Origin: Ephydatia muelleri | Taxonomy: Eukaryota; Porifera; Demospongiae; Spongillida; Spongillidae | Assembly (NCBI GenBank): GCA_013339895.1 | Contig: JABACO010000004.1 | Coordinates: 5,325,497-5,389,496 of the forward strand | Direction of reading: 5' to 3' | Length of the DNA: 64,000 nt | In this document: positions 1-12,400 of the stretch, piece by piece | Layout of the letters: every line of letters begins with the position of its first letter | Position numbering within the stretch: position 1 is the stretch's first letter | The notes under the pieces: model-generated | Seen by the model: only the letters and a program-made list of their open reading frames with translations | Database searches by the model: none | What the model was told of the DNA's origin: nothing | Translations under genes and position numbers: made by a program

Positions 1-501
1 TGCTCAACAGGGTTTAGGTCAGGGAGAATTCAGTTGGCCATGGGCAGTCATCATTGACTTCAACAACAACCTGATTGTCTCTGACTGTGAAAACAATAGG
101 ATACAAATATTCAATGAAAATGGTAGTTGGCTATTAACCATAGATGGTAAATGCTCAGGCAATCATATTAAGTTTCCGTGCGGTCTAGCCTTGGACCCGT
201 GGGAAAAATTCATATTGCAATGGATGGTTCAAACACCATCAAAGTGTTTACCAATAAAGGTGTCTATGTCAGAATGTATGGTGGTCCAATTGGTCCCAGA
301 GGAATGGCCATTGATAGTGAAGGCTACAGCCTTGTCAGTGAGTATAGTGGCAATTGTCTCTCCATCTATGATCCTGAAGGGAACAACATCCACACAGTGG
401 GGAATCTGAAGAAACCCTGGGGTACTGCACTAGATCCCAGAGATGGTAGTGTGTATGTTACTAACTATGGTGCTAACACTGTATTGATATACTCAGTTTA
501 A
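1..501 (+). pseudogene. NHL-repeat protein (TRIM-like), C-terminal fragment with a frameshift
   Basis: This is the 3' end of a gene entering from the left edge. Reading from base 2, it gives NHL beta-propeller blades (NNLIVSDCENNRIQIFNENG, then CGLALDPW). The frame changes near position 198-208 and the rest (GSNTIKVFTNKGVYVRMYGG to the stop at 499-501) is read in the frame starting at 178. Alignment by eye with the intact paralogue at 22010-24187 shows exactly one base missing between 'gacccg' and 'ggttcaaacac'. NHL repeats in TRIM proteins form a propeller that binds RNA or protein; this copy keeps roughly the last three blades. The break may be a real mutation or a sequencing error. The RING, B-box and filamin parts lie outside the window, if they exist. 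Confidence 0.85.
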
Positions 502-960
502 AACGTGAATGTGGCATGATTTGTATTGATGCTTGAACATTTCAATTGTGTAGTGTAAATACAATATGAGAATGGTATTCATGTATAGATGGCCAACTGT
601 ATTGAGAAATGTGCGGCTGCTGGGGTGAAATAGATTTTTCATAGCATACTTTTAGACCATCATGATTGATAGTGGCAAATGATTCATTTGAAACCCCCCT
701 AGTCTCCCTTGTAACTATAGTCTGCTTCTACATGTTAAGTTGCTGCATGAGTTCATTATTCATGTTGTGTAGTCACTTCAGCGTTTTCATTTTTTACAAC
801 ATAATATGGAGAATTAACAGTGAGAGTGGGTAGTGAGATGGGCTTGGGCCTGGATTACCCTCCAGCCAGATTCTAAACCTGTCTATGTCCAGCAGAACAG
901 CTCACACTTTGCCTCAATATACTTTGTTACTCACAAGAATGGCATAGGTCAGCTTGTAAG

Positions 961-1477
961 TATACTTATGAGTTGTGGTCACACCTCCAGTGGTCAAAAT
1001 TGGCAGAGAATGACTCGTTACCTGATGAAGACATGGAGGAAGAGGCGGCAGAAAAAGAACAGTCACGGAAGCGACAAGCAGAGTCCGAAAAAGAAAAGGT
1101 TAGTGGGTGTGTCAGCTCTGTCCCCACATACAAAAGTGAATACCACAATTTCAGTTATAAGTGGCAGGCTAATATATGTACCCAACTCTTTGGGGTAAAT
1201 TCTAATATTGCGAATTCACCCCAAAAAACATCATCCCGAATTGTATGTATGTGCCCATACACATACCTGAGAGAAAGGAGGGGTGGACTGGGGGAGGGGG
1301 GGAGGAAGGAAGGGTTATGCTGTTTTATTGGTTTGTCTGATGCTTTTAGGATAATGCATACTTCAAAGAGGGTCAGTATGACCTAGCTGTGGAATGCTAC
1401 ACCCATGGGATGGACCTGGACCCACTGTGTCACGTTCTGCTAGCCAACAGAGCCATGGCCTTCATCAAGCTGGAGAG
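961..1477 (+). CDS. RPAP3-like: RPAP3-like TPR co-chaperone, two exons only
   Basis: Two exons fit together. Exon 961-1098 encodes YTYELWSHLQWSKLA followed by an acidic/basic stretch (DEDMEEEAAEKEQSRKRQ) and ends at a gttagt donor. Exon 1350-1477 starts after a pyrimidine-rich tag (tgcttttag) and encodes a TPR motif, DNAYFKEGQYDLAVECYTHG then LLANRAMAFIKLER, ending at gtgggg. The order (a Y-x-Y-E-x-W motif, then a charged linker, then a TPR) matches the N-terminal part of RPAP3, the R2TP/Hsp90 co-chaperone component that helps assemble RNA polymerase II and PIKK kinases. SPAG1, which has similar TPRs, is the main alternative. Later TPRs and the C-terminal RPAP3 domain are not found downstream, where repeats and other genes follow, so this is a fragment. 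Confidence 0.6.
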
Positions 1478-1690
1478 GTGGGGAGGGTGTGAGGTGAGAA
1501 GAATGTGAGGAGGGGAGGGTGTGAGGTGAGAAGTGTGAGGTGAGGAGAGGAGGGTGTGAGGTGAGGAGTGTGAGGTGAGGAGAGGAGGGTGTGAGGAGGG
1601 GAGGGTGTGAGGTGAGGAGTGTGAGGTGAGGAGAGGGTGTGAGGTGAGGAGGGTGTGTGTGGTGAGATGTGTGGTGAGTGTGTACCTGTA
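1478..1690 (+). repeat. Purine-rich minisatellite (ggtgaggag / ggtgtgaggt)
   Basis: Irregular tandem copies of ggtgtgaggtgaggag-type units directly follow the donor of the TPR exon. The long open frames here on the - strand are repeat artefacts. Confidence 0.9.
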
Positions 1691-1731
1691 TCCCCCACCC
1701 CCCCTCTCTCTCTCTAACTCTCTCTCTCCAG

Positions 1732-1796
1732 ACATACATGTACCCTGAGCTCATCCCGTATGTGGACTCCATGGTGCAGATGCTGAGTCAGCTTAC
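1732..1796 (+). CDS. Candidate exon of unknown gene
   Basis: A strong acceptor (a tctctctctcc tract ending in ag) is followed by an open stretch reading TYMYPELIPYVDSMVQMLSQ and a consensus donor (aaa|gtgagg). I do not recognise the protein. It could be the next exon of the RPAP3-like fragment or belong to another broken gene. The evidence is only the splice sites and a protein-like composition. Confidence 0.3.
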
Positions 1797-3144
1797 AAAG
1801 TGAGGATCGTTGCTGAGAGGTCTGGGCACCACACTTTAACCCCATCCATAATGCACAGTGGTTACTAGACGTATTCCTCATCCCCAGGCTCGTTCAGTTA
1901 GCACTGGTCTCCCACGGTTGCAGAGAAAAAAGGTTGCCAACAGCACAGGAAGCCAACAGTAGAGGCAGTGGAGCCAAGGTACAAGAGTAGCTGCGTGTTG
2001 TGCAGCAATCATTACAAGTTTGAATTTGATTTTAATATATTTTTTCCCCTTCAGACACCAGTAGACCAAGCTGAGGATAATGTAATGCTATTCTGGCATG
2101 ATAACGTGGGTGACCTTATATGATTTATCTCTCCTAAGCTGTTGTCAAGAACAAGCTCAACTCTCTCTCTCATGCAGAGCGTGTGCTGGAGTCAGAGCTC
2201 TATCTGAGATGAGAACAAGGTGGGCAATTCAAAATAATAAAATTTTCTTCTACCCACCTAGTCCCCATTCCTCTGCCCATCTAGTACCCATTCCTCGATC
2301 TGCCCACCTAAAGCCCCTTCTTCTGCTCACCTAGTCCCCTTTCATTGCTCACTTAGGATGCCCGCTGACCTATCTGAAAAGATGGCCAATCAGATCAGGG
2401 TACTCTCCAGGAAGTCCAGGACAAACAGACCATCGTCCAACACCCCCACTGAACATAAAAATAGCGTGGCACTGCGCATGTCCCAGGCCCAGGGTCACAT
2501 ACCTGATTAATATCAGTAACGTGTTGCGTTTAATATTTGTGCGGCTGCCCATACATTATCTACAGTGGTGGATCAAGGTTTTCAACAAGGGGGTGGCCTG
2601 ATACGATAAATGATCCATATTTATAGCTACGGCCTGTGACCGTATGATGATGTAATTCGGGGACTTGATACGACGTTAATCAGGCTGAGGTACTGATCCA
2701 GACACCAGAGAACCCACAATCACTTGTCATTATAAAAAATGAATTAATAAGCGAATCGACTTGTTCCCAAGGGGAATCACATATCATTTGACATGAGACC
2801 CATGCAAAGGACGACTCAGTCCCACCTTCAAATCGTCCTCTGTCTTATTGTGATTATTAAAAGAAATAAATTTTTTCATATCACATTATTGCATGTAGTC
2901 CCACCAGAAATCCGCACTCACGCTAAGCGGCAGAGTAAGCGCCCAACACTGGATTTTTTAGGGGGGGGGGGGGGGGGGGGGTCAGATCAGAGGAGACCCT
3001 TGGAATGAGGTTATGTAGGAGAAACGGATGGAATCAACACCAATAAATGTTGGCATGGTTACGTAATTAGGTATAATTCGTAACTACCATATTGGGCTAA
3101 ATCTCTCACGTTCACATGTCTCTCGGAAGCGTGCAGCAGCAGCT
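1797..3144. other. Non-coding or unresolved stretch
   Basis: One weak candidate exon (about 1889-1977, reading LVQLALVSHGCREKRLPTAQ, with ag before it and gtac after it) is the only coding-like piece. A run of 21 G lies at 2961-2981. No other gene was seen. Confidence 0.5.
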
Positions 3145-3589
3145 ATGTTGCTCGCCATTCTGGCACTAGGTACGTAACATAATGTACGTAATTAATCACC
3201 ACTTACATCAAAATCGCGACAGCGGCTACCACCGCAAGAGCCTCGCTGGCGTGCAAGTGCGATCGACGGCAATTCGCCCGGCGGAGACAAGGCGCTGGAA
3301 TGTAATGGCACGACCAAGACGTGTCAAGGAGCTGCGTACTGCGTGCTCGACGGCACCTATGACCCCCGCCCGGTATGGTACTGCCTGTGGCTCGATCAGA
3401 ACGCCCGAAGATTATTTCATCGACTACTGCGTCTGCTACGCCGAACTGCCTAAACTCCAGTGCTGCTCCACCTACAGCCTGTGCATAGCCGACCTCCGCA
3501 TCCCTCTCCCACCCACCTCCGCACCTTCGGTTCTCCAAGACGACGTGCAAGGTGAGTAGTGAAGACGTCATTAAAAGCAAATATTAATT

Positions 3590-3652
<63 letters not shown>

Positions 3653-3988
3653 ATTCCTACATTGTTAGCTACACGTGCAGCCACGCAACTGCACACAATA
3701 GCCCAATCTTCAAGCTCCACCTCTGTCCCAAACAGGTCCAATGCCACCACACCCATGGTCAGGTGGTATATGTGGTCCCAGCCGTACTCTTGGCACTGCT
3801 CACCATGTGCACCCTCCTCATAATCACGCTGGTCGTCAGGTGCAGGAGGTCTGACAGGTAGGCCAACGTCTGCATGGAGCCTTCCTCCGGGAGTGGGTCT
3901 GGGCAAACCTTCATGGTCAATCCACCACCGCGAGGAACATACGCCTAGAGGACATCGTTCTAGGGCACGGCCAGTTTGGTACATGCAC
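3145..3988 (+). pseudogene. TGF-beta/BMP type I receptor, N-terminal part only
   Basis: Exon 1 (3145-3169) encodes a start and signal peptide, MLLAILAL. A 53-base intron leads to exon 2 (about 3223-3551), an activin-receptor-type ectodomain: cysteines in CNGTTKTCQG, YCVLDG, DYCVCYAELP and a closing CC...LC box. Exon 3 (from 3736) has one membrane segment, VVYVVPAVLLALLTMCTLL, followed by RCRR. After it come a GS-box motif (SSGSGSGQ) and the start of a kinase with its glycine loop (IVLGHGQFGT). Such receptors bind ligand outside the cell and phosphorylate Smads. Single-base shifts are needed near 3264, 3405, 3858 and 3915. The rest of the kinase is absent: the donor near 3989 opens into a minisatellite and the next recognisable exon belongs to TRRAP. 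Confidence 0.7.
3592..3651 (+). repeat. Run of 60 G
   Basis: Uninterrupted poly-G inside an intron of the receptor fragment. Runs of this length are often assembly or read artefacts. Confidence 0.95.
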
Positions 3989-4316
3989 AGTACCTGCCCC
4001 TCCCCCATGTACCTGCCCCTCCACCCCATGTACCTACCCCTCCCCCCATGTACCTGCCCCTTCCCACGTACCTGTCCCTCCCCCATGCCCCTCCCCCTCC
4101 CCCATGTACCTACCTCTCCCCCATGTACCTGCCCCTCCCCACGTACCTGCCCCTCCCCCCATGTACCTGCCCCTTCCCCCCATGTACCTGCCACTCCCCA
4201 TGTACCTCCCCCTCCCCCCATGTACCTGCCCCTCCCCCCATGTACCTGCCCCTCCCCCCACGTACCTGCCACTTCCCCCATGTACCTCCCCTCACACCCC
4301 CCTCCTCCCCCCATAA
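3989..4316 (+). repeat. Minisatellite, unit about 21 bp (catgtacctgcccctcccc)
   Basis: About 14 variable copies. Each unit contains gtacct, the same hexamer as the donor that opens this intron. The same repeat occurs in the opposite orientation at 16457-16545. Confidence 0.9.
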
Positions 4317-4412
4317 TGGCTGGGCTGCCTCCCTCAGGTGTTCCACAGCCGCTAAAGGTCCATGCCATGGAGGCACGCCTCATCGTGCGGCAAGCCCTGG
4401 ACATCCTCACCC

Positions 4413-4540
4413 CTGGTGTGTGTGTGTGTGTGTGGCTATGTGGTGTGTGTATGTGGTGTGTGTGTATGTGGCTATGTGGTGTGTGTGGCTATGTGGTGCG
4501 TGTGTGTGTGTGTGGCTATGTGGTGTGTGTGTGTGTGTCA
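4413..4540 (+). repeat. TG-rich microsatellite with gtgtgtggctatgtg units
   Basis: Interrupted (TG)n directly after the donor of the first TRRAP exon. Confidence 0.85.
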
Positions 4541-4771
4541 AGTCAGCGGTAAAAGGTCCATTATGTGGGTACTGTGAATTAATGCAGTAGATCATGTGAT
4601 ATGTATGAAGGCAGATCTTATTGCCTATATACTTGTCTGCAGGAATGACAGTCTCAGTGTGTCAGAGCTGACAGCAAAGCTAGAACCAGCATTCCTTAGT
4701 GGACTTATAAGTACCCAGGTCAATGTGCATGCAAAATATGTTGAAGTAAGTGAAGTTATTATCTGCTCCAC

Positions 4772-5425
4772 TATTGAGGTATCTGCTCCACTATTGAGGC
4801 TGTTAGTATCTGCTCCACTATTGAGGCTGTTAGTATCTGCTCCATTATTGAGGCTGTTAGTATCTGCTCCATTATTGAGGCTGTTAGTATCTGCTCCATT
4901 ATTGAGGCTGTTAGTATCTGCTCCACTATTGAGGCTGTTAGTATCTGCTCCATTATTGAGGCTGTTAGTATCTGCTCCATTATTGAGGCTGTTAGTATCT
5001 GCTCCACTATTGAGGCTGTTAGTATCTGCTCCATTATTGAGGCTGTTAGTATCTGCTCCACTATTGAGGCTGTTAGTATCTGCTCCACTATTGAGGCTGT
5101 TAGTATCTGCTCCATTATTGAGGCTGTTAGTATCTGCTCCATTATTGAGGCTGTTAGTATCTGCTCCACTATTGAGGCTGTTAGTATCTGCTCCATTATT
5201 GAGGCTGTTAGTATCTGCTCCATTATTGAGGCTGTTAGTATCTGCTCCATTATTGAGGCTGTTAGTATCTGCTCCATTATTGAGGCTGTTAGTATCTGCT
5301 CCATTATTGAGGCTGTTAGTATCTGCTCCATTATTGAGGCTGTTAGTATCTGCTCCATTATTGAGGCTGTTAGTATCTGCTCCATTATTGAGGCTGTTAG
5401 TATCTGCTCCACTATTGAGGCTGTT
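4772..5425 (+). repeat. 27-bp minisatellite, about 24 copies
   Basis: The unit is tgttagtatctgctccattattgaggc, in two variants (ccattattg and ccactattg). The period is a multiple of three, so it stays open in several frames. The predicted nine-residue repeats are an artefact, because the array lies between two TRRAP exons. Confidence 0.95.
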
Positions 5426-5611
5426 CCATTATCTGTTGTGCACATGACAATCTTCAAATCATTACTTTGATGGGGGTGCAAGGTTCCCAGGCCATTATTT
5501 CCACACACGCTTGCATAGTGTCCTATGTAGTCCCCAGACCACTATCTCTACATTTGCCACTGTACAGGTGTTCAATGCAAGCATTCCAAGGAAATTGACT
5601 GATGTACAATC

Positions 5612-5642
<31 letters not shown>

Positions 5643-5770
5643 TATGTGTTTGTATGTGTTTGTGTGTGTTTTTGTGTGTTTATGTGTATGGTGGTGTAGA
5701 TCAATGGTGTAGGTGCAGTATCAATGGTGTAGGTGCAATGGTGTAGGGTGCAGTAACAGTGAGTATCAAT
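5612..5770 (+). repeat. TG microsatellite and tcaatggtgtaggtgcag repeats
   Basis: (TG)n with tatg/ttg interruptions to about 5695, then short repeats of caatggtgta in the same TRRAP intron. Confidence 0.8.
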
Positions 5771-6489
5771 GGTGTCGGGTGCAGTGTCAATGGTATCAAT
5801 GACCAGTATTGTTTTGTTGCAGAACTGGGAGCATTGTGGAGGCTACTTTTGGATCAAGCACCACTGCATTGAGGTAAGTGGACGGAGAGATTGACCTGTC
5901 CATCTATTACCTGTCCTGCTATTACCTCCTTCCTCCCTCCCTCCTCCTCCTTCCCTCCCTCTCTCCTCCTCCCTCCTCCTTCCTCCCTCCTCCCCATCCT
6001 CCTCCCTCCCTCCCTCCTCCCTCCCTCCTCCCCTTACCTTACTGCTGGACGCGCTAGCTTGTGTTGTCTGTCACAGTTGCTGACAGCCCCATCAAATGCT
6101 GCCAGGGAATGCCCCTCCTCCCCAGTCTTGGCTTATTTGGGTTCTCCTACTGCACTCCCTCATGATGTCAATGAAATTATCTCCAAGCCAGTTACCTGAG
6201 GTGTGTTGAGGGGAAGGGTGTGTGTGTGTCTAGAAGGAAGGGGTAAGTGATGGACATGTAGTAAGTGATGGACATAGTAGATGGTATAAGTAAATCAGTT
6301 GTGTGCTGTGCAATAGCATCAATGAATAGTAAATGTGATTTTAGTACAGAACGCATAAAATGATATGTGCAGGCAGCTGTATGTGAGTACTACGTCAGTA
6401 CATCTGTCTAGTTATTTGCTCGTATGGGACACATGCATGCCTACATGTATGTCAAGTTGTGTCTAGGCACCAACCAAATGAGTGCAAAA

Positions 6490-8645
6490 CATTGTTCCTC
6501 CTCCATCCCTCCCCATCCCCTCCTCCTCCCCATCCCCATCCCCTCCTCCTCCATCCCTCCCATCCCCTCCTCCTCCCCATCCCCATCCCCTCCTCCTCCA
6601 TCCTCCCCATCCCCTCCTCCATCCTCCCATCCATCCTCCCATCCCCTCCTACTCCATCCCTCCCATCCCCATCCCTCCTCCTCCATCCCTCCCCTCCCCA
6701 TCCCCTCCTCCTCCATTCCCTCCCCATCCCTCCTCTCATCCCTCCCCATCCCCTCCTCCTTCATCCTCCCCATCCCCCTCCTCCTCCATCCCTCCCCATC
6801 CCCTCCCCTCCTCCCTCATCCCTCCCATCCCCTCCTCCTCCACCTCCCATCCCCTCCTCCTCCATCCCTCCCCATTCCCTCTCCATCTCCATCCCCTCCT
6901 CCTCCATCCCTCCCAATCCCCTCCTCCTCCATCCCCTCCCCATCCCTTCTACCTCCATACCTCCCCATCCCCTCCTCCTCCATCCCTCCCATTCCCTCCT
7001 CCTCCCCAATCGTCCATCCCCTCCTCCTCCATCCCTCCCCAGTCCCTCCTCCTCCATCCCTCCCCATCCCCTCCTCCTCCATCCCTCCCATCCCCTCCTC
7101 CGCCATCCCTCCCCATCCCCTCCTCCTCCATCCCTCCCATCCCTTCTACTCCTACCTCCCCATCCCCTCCTCCTCCTCCCTCCCATTCCTCCTCCTCCCC
7201 ATCTCCATCCCCTCTTCCTCCATCCCTCCCCATTCCTCGGCCCCTCCATCCCCCCCATCCCCTCCTCCTCCTCACCCCCCATCCCCTCCTCCTCCATCCC
7301 TCCCCATCCCCTCCTCCTCCATCCCTCCCCATTCCCTCCTCTCCTCTCCATCCCCTCCTCCTCCATCCCTCCCATCCCCCATTCCCTCCTCCTCCATCCT
7401 CCCCACCCCCTCCTCCTCCATCCCTCCCCATCCCCATCCCCCCTCCTCCATCCCTTCCTATCCCCATTCCCCCTCCTCCATCCCCTCCCCTCCCCATCCC
7501 TCCTCCTCCATCCCTCCCATCCCCCTCCTCCTCCATCCCTCCCATCCCCGCTTCCTCCATCCCTCCCATCCCCTTTCCCCATCCCTCTCATCCCCTCCTC
7601 CCTCCATCTCTCCCCCCATCCCCTCCTCCTCCATCCCTCCATCCCCTCCTCCTCCATCCCTCCTCATCCCCTCCTCCTCCATCCCTCCCCCATCCCCTCC
7701 TCCTCCATCCCCTCCTCCTCCATCCCCTCCTCCTCCATCCCCTCCTCCTCCATCCCCTCCTCCTCCCTCCCCTCCTCCGCCATCCCCTCCTCCTCCTCCA
7801 TCCCCTCCTCCTCCATCCCTCCCCCCCCCTCCTCCTCCTCCCTCCCCTCCCCTCCTCCTCCATCCTCCCCCCATCCCCCGCCTCCATCCCTCCCCCATCC
7901 CCTCCTCCTCCATCCTCCCATTCCCTCCTCTCCATCTCCTCCCCCTCCTCCTCCTCCTCCCCATTCCCTCCCCTCCATTCCCTCCCCTCCCCGCCCCTCC
8001 TCCTCCCCATCCCTCCCTCCCCTCATCCCTCCTCCTCCATCCCTCCCCATCCCCACCCCTCCCTCCTCCCTCCATCCCTCCCATCCCCTCCTCCTCCCCC
8101 TCCCACTCTCCCTCTCGCCCTGTCGCCATACCCTCCTCCTCCATCCGCTCCCATCCCCTCCTCCTCCAGCCCTGCCCCATCCCCCCGGCCTCCTCCATCC
8201 CTCCCCATCCCTCCTCCATCGCTTCCCATCCCTGCCCGCTTCCTCCTCTATCCATCTCATTCCACTCCTCCTCAATATCCCCCATCCCCTCCTCCTCCAT
8301 CCCTCCCCATCCTCTGTCCGTCCTCTCCTCATCCCGCCCCATCCCCGACTCCTCCATCCCTCCCATCCCCCGCCCCTCCGCCTCATCCCTCCCCATCCCC
8401 ATCCCCTCCTCCAATCCCTCTCCATCCCCTCCTCCTCCATCCCTCCCCAAATCCCCTCCTCCTCCTCCGTCCCATCCCCTCCTCCCATCCCTCCCCATCC
8501 CCTCCTCCTCCAATTTCCTCCCATCCCCTCCTCCTACTCCCGCCCCATTCTCTCCTCCTCCCCATCCCCATCCCCTCCATCCCTCCCTATTCCCTCCCCA
8601 TCCCCATCCTCAGCCCATCCCTTCCCATCCCCTCCTCCCCTCCTC
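6490..8645 (+). repeat. Pyrimidine-strand minisatellite, about 2.1 kb
   Basis: Degenerate tandem copies of a unit near 25 bp (ccatccctccccatcccctcctcct). It is almost pure C/T with scattered A on the + strand. It fills the TRRAP intron between 5873 and 8656. Long Ser/Pro frames (+) and Gly/Glu/Arg frames (-) across it are artefacts. Confidence 0.95.
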
Positions 8646-9039
8646 ACACTTGTAGGAGCTCATGAAAGGATGGACTCTGATCGTGGAGATGAGACCAGCA
8701 CTGGGGCTCTGGAAAAGCTGGCCACCAAACTGAACCAGTTCCTAGTTGAGATTCGCAATGTTTACCGTTGGACAATACACAGCTCAGCTTTGTAACCTGG
8801 AAAAGCAGTGTGGCATGCTCCATCTGTTCCCAAAGATGTGGGCTGTGCTATCTGAGAAGCGGAGGCAGGTATGTGAGGGGTGTGTGTGTGGAGGGGTGAG
8901 GGTGTGTATGGGTGGGGTATGTAAGGGTGCGTATGTGAGAGTGTATGTACATATGTGGTTGTTGGCTAAGCTATGCATGCAATTGGTGTCACTTCACTAT
9001 CATTGGGTTACATGTAATGTTTGCAAATTGGCACAATAG

Positions 9040-9240
9040 TACAGACTTGCATGTACACATGTAGGTACTGGGGGTGGAGCTGTACACATGTAGGTACTGG
9101 GGGTGGAGCTGTACACATGGTAGGTTACTGGGGGTGGAGCTGTAACACATGTAGGTACTGGGGGTGGAGCGGTAAACATGGAGGTAAACTTGGGGGTGGA
9201 GCTGTAGCCATGTAGGTGACTGGGGGGTGGAAGCTGTCAA
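9040..9240 (+). repeat. 29-bp minisatellite (acacatgtaggtactgggggtggagctgt)
   Basis: About six copies with small indels, in a TRRAP intron. Confidence 0.9.
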
Positions 9241-9419
9241 TCATGTGTAGTGCAAGTGAGTGGTTGCTCAATGTGCTCAAATGGACTCTCATCTGAGTTC
9301 TGTGTCAGCATGTCCTGGAGGGTAGTGGGTCAGATCCAGGCCCCTCTCTAGCATCAAGCCATGTTTGTTGAAGGTAATACAACTTTAGGTGATGGAGGGA
9401 CAACAATGACTCCTACACC

Positions 9420-12400
9420 ATGTCCGCTCCACACTACACACCCTCCCCACTACCAACCCTCCCACACACACACCCCCACACTACACTACCCTCCCTCTGT
9501 CATCCACACTACAACAACCCCTCCAATCTTCTCCAACAACTACACAACCTAACCCCTCCTCTGTCCGCCCACACTACACTACTAACCCCTCCCTCTGTTC
9601 CTCCCACACTACACAACCCCTCCCTCTGTCCTCCCACACTACACTAAACCCCTCCTCTGTCCTCCCACACTACACAACCCCTCCCTCTGTCCTCCCACAC
9701 TACACACCCTCCCTCTCCTCCCACACTACACAACCCCTCCCTCTGTCCTCCCACACTACACTACCCTCCCTCTGTCCTCCCACATACACTACCCTCCCTC
9801 TGTCCTCCCCCACTACACCCCTCCCTCTGTCCTCCCACACTACACAACCCCTCCTCTGTCCTCCCACACTACACTACCCTCCCTCTGTCCTCCCCACTAC
9901 ACAACCCCTCCCTCTGTCCTCCCACACTACACACCCCCCTCTGTCCTCCCACACTACCTACCCTCCTCTGTCCTCCCACACTACAACCCTCCCACATCAC
10001 ACAACCCCTCCTCTGTCCTCCCACACTACACTACCCTCCCTCGTCCTCCCACACTACACAACCCCTCCCTCGTCCTCCCACACTACACTACCCTCCCTCT
10101 GTCCTCCACACTACACAACCCCTCCCTCTGTCCTCCCACACTACACTACCCTCCCTCTGTCCTCCCACCTACACAACCCCTCCCTCTGTCCTCCCACACT
10201 ACCACCCCCCTCTGTCCTCCACACTACACTACCCTCCCTCTGTCCTCCCACACTACACAACCCTCCCACATCACACAACCCCTCCCTCTGTCCTCCCACA
10301 CTACACTACCTCCCTCTTCCTCCCACACACAACCCCTCCCTCGGTCCTCCCACACTAACTACACTCCCTCCCTCTGTCCCCCACACTACACAACCCCTCC
10401 CTCGTCCTCCCACTACACTACCCTCCCTCTGTCCTCCCACACTACACTACCCCTCCCTCTGTCCTCCCACACTAACAACCCCTCCCTCTGTCCTCCCACC
10501 TAAACACTACCCTCCCTCTGTCCTCCCCAACTCACAAACCCCTCCCTCTGTCCCCCACACTACACTACCCTCCCTCTGTCCTCCCACACTACACACCCTC
10601 CCTCTGTCCTCCCACACTACACTACCCTCCCTCTGTCCTCCCACACTACACTACCTCCCTCTGTCCTCCCACACTACACTACCCCCCTCTGTCCTCCCAC
10701 ACTACACAACCCCTCCCTCAGTCCTCCCACACTACACAACCCCTCCCTCTGTCCTCCCACACTACTACCCTCCCCAGTCCTCCCACACTACACAACCCCT
10801 CCCTCTGTCCTCCACACTACACAACCCCTCCCTCTGTCCTCCCACACTACACAACCCCTCCCTCTGTCCTCCCACACTACACTACCCTCCCTCTGTCCTC
10901 CCACACTACACAACCCCTCCCTCTGTCCTCCCACACTACACAACCCCTCCCTCTGTCCTCCCACACTACACAACCCCCTCCTCTGTCCTCCCACACTACA
11001 CACCCCTCCCTGTCCTCCCACACTACACAACCCCTCCCTCTGTCCTCCCACACTACACAACCCTCCCTCTGTCCTCCCACCTACACTACCCTCCCTCTGT
11101 CCTCCCACTACCACTACCCTCCCTCTGTCCTCCCACACTACCAACCCTCCCTCTGTCCTCCCACACTACACTACCCTCCCTCTGTCCTCCCACACTACAC
11201 AACCCCCTCCTCTGTCCTCCCACACTACACAACCCTCCCTCTGTCCTCCCACACTACACTACCCTCCCTCTGTCCTCCCACACTACACAACCCTCCCACA
11301 TCACACAACCTCCTCTGCCCTCCTCCCACACTACCTACCCTCCCTCTGTCCTCCCACACTACACAACCCCTCCCTCTGTCCTCCCACACTACACTACCCT
11401 CCCTGTCCTCCCACACTACACAACCCCTCCCTCTGTCCTCCCACACTACACTACCCTCCCTCGTCCTCCACACTACACAACCCCTCCCTCTGTCCTCCCA
11501 CACTACACAACCCCTCCCTCTGTCCTCCCACACTACACTACCCTCCCTCTGTCCTCCCCACTACACAACCCTCCCACATCACACAACCCCTCCCTCTCCT
11601 CCCACACTACACTAACCCTCCCTCTGTCCTCCACACTACACAACCCCTCCTCTGTCCCCCACACTACACTACCCTCCCTCTGTCCTCCACACTACACAAC
11701 CCTCCCTCTGTCCTCCCACACTACACTACCCCCCTCTGTCCTCCCACTACACTACCCCTCCCTCTGTCCTCCCACACTACACAACCCCTCCCTCTGTCCT
11801 CCCCACTACACTACCCTCCCTCTGTCCTCCCACACTACACACCCCTCCCTCTGTCCTCCCCACACTACACTACCCTCCCTCTGTCCTCCCACACTACACT
11901 ACCCTCCCTCTGTCCTCCCACACTACACTAACCCTCCCTCTGTCCTCCCACACTACACTACCCTCCCTCTGTCCTCCCACACTACACTACCCTCCCTCTG
12001 TCCTCCCACACTACACAACCCCTCCCTCAGTCCTCCACACTACACAACCCCTCCCTCGTCCTCCACACTACACTACCCTCCCTCAGTCCTCCCACACTAC
12101 ACACCCTCCCTCTGTCCTCCCACTACACAACCCCTCCCTGTCCTCCCACACTACACAACCCCTCCCTCTGTCCTCCCACACTACACTACCCTCCCTCTGT
12201 CCTCCCACACTACAACAACCCTCCTCTGTCCTCCCACACTACACATACCCCTCCCTCTGTCTCCCACAACTACACAAACCCCTCCCTCTGTCCTCCCACA
12301 CTACACTACTCTCCCTCTGTCCTCCCACACTACACTACCCTCCCTCTGTCCTCCCACACTACAACAACCCCTCCCTCTGTCCTCCCACACCAACTACCCT

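Noticed and set aside
4772..5425. Possible CRISPR-like array
   Set aside because: Units are directly adjacent with no unique spacers, and the genome is eukaryotic.
4596..5508. Periodic LLVSAPLLR and ILTASIMEQ proteins
   Set aside because: They arise from a 27-bp tandem repeat whose period is a multiple of three, lying between TRRAP exons.
6424..8795. Open frames of more than 700 codons rich in Ser/Pro, and Gly/Glu/Arg frames on the other strand
   Set aside because: They only translate the C/T minisatellite; they overlap in several frames and have no domain.
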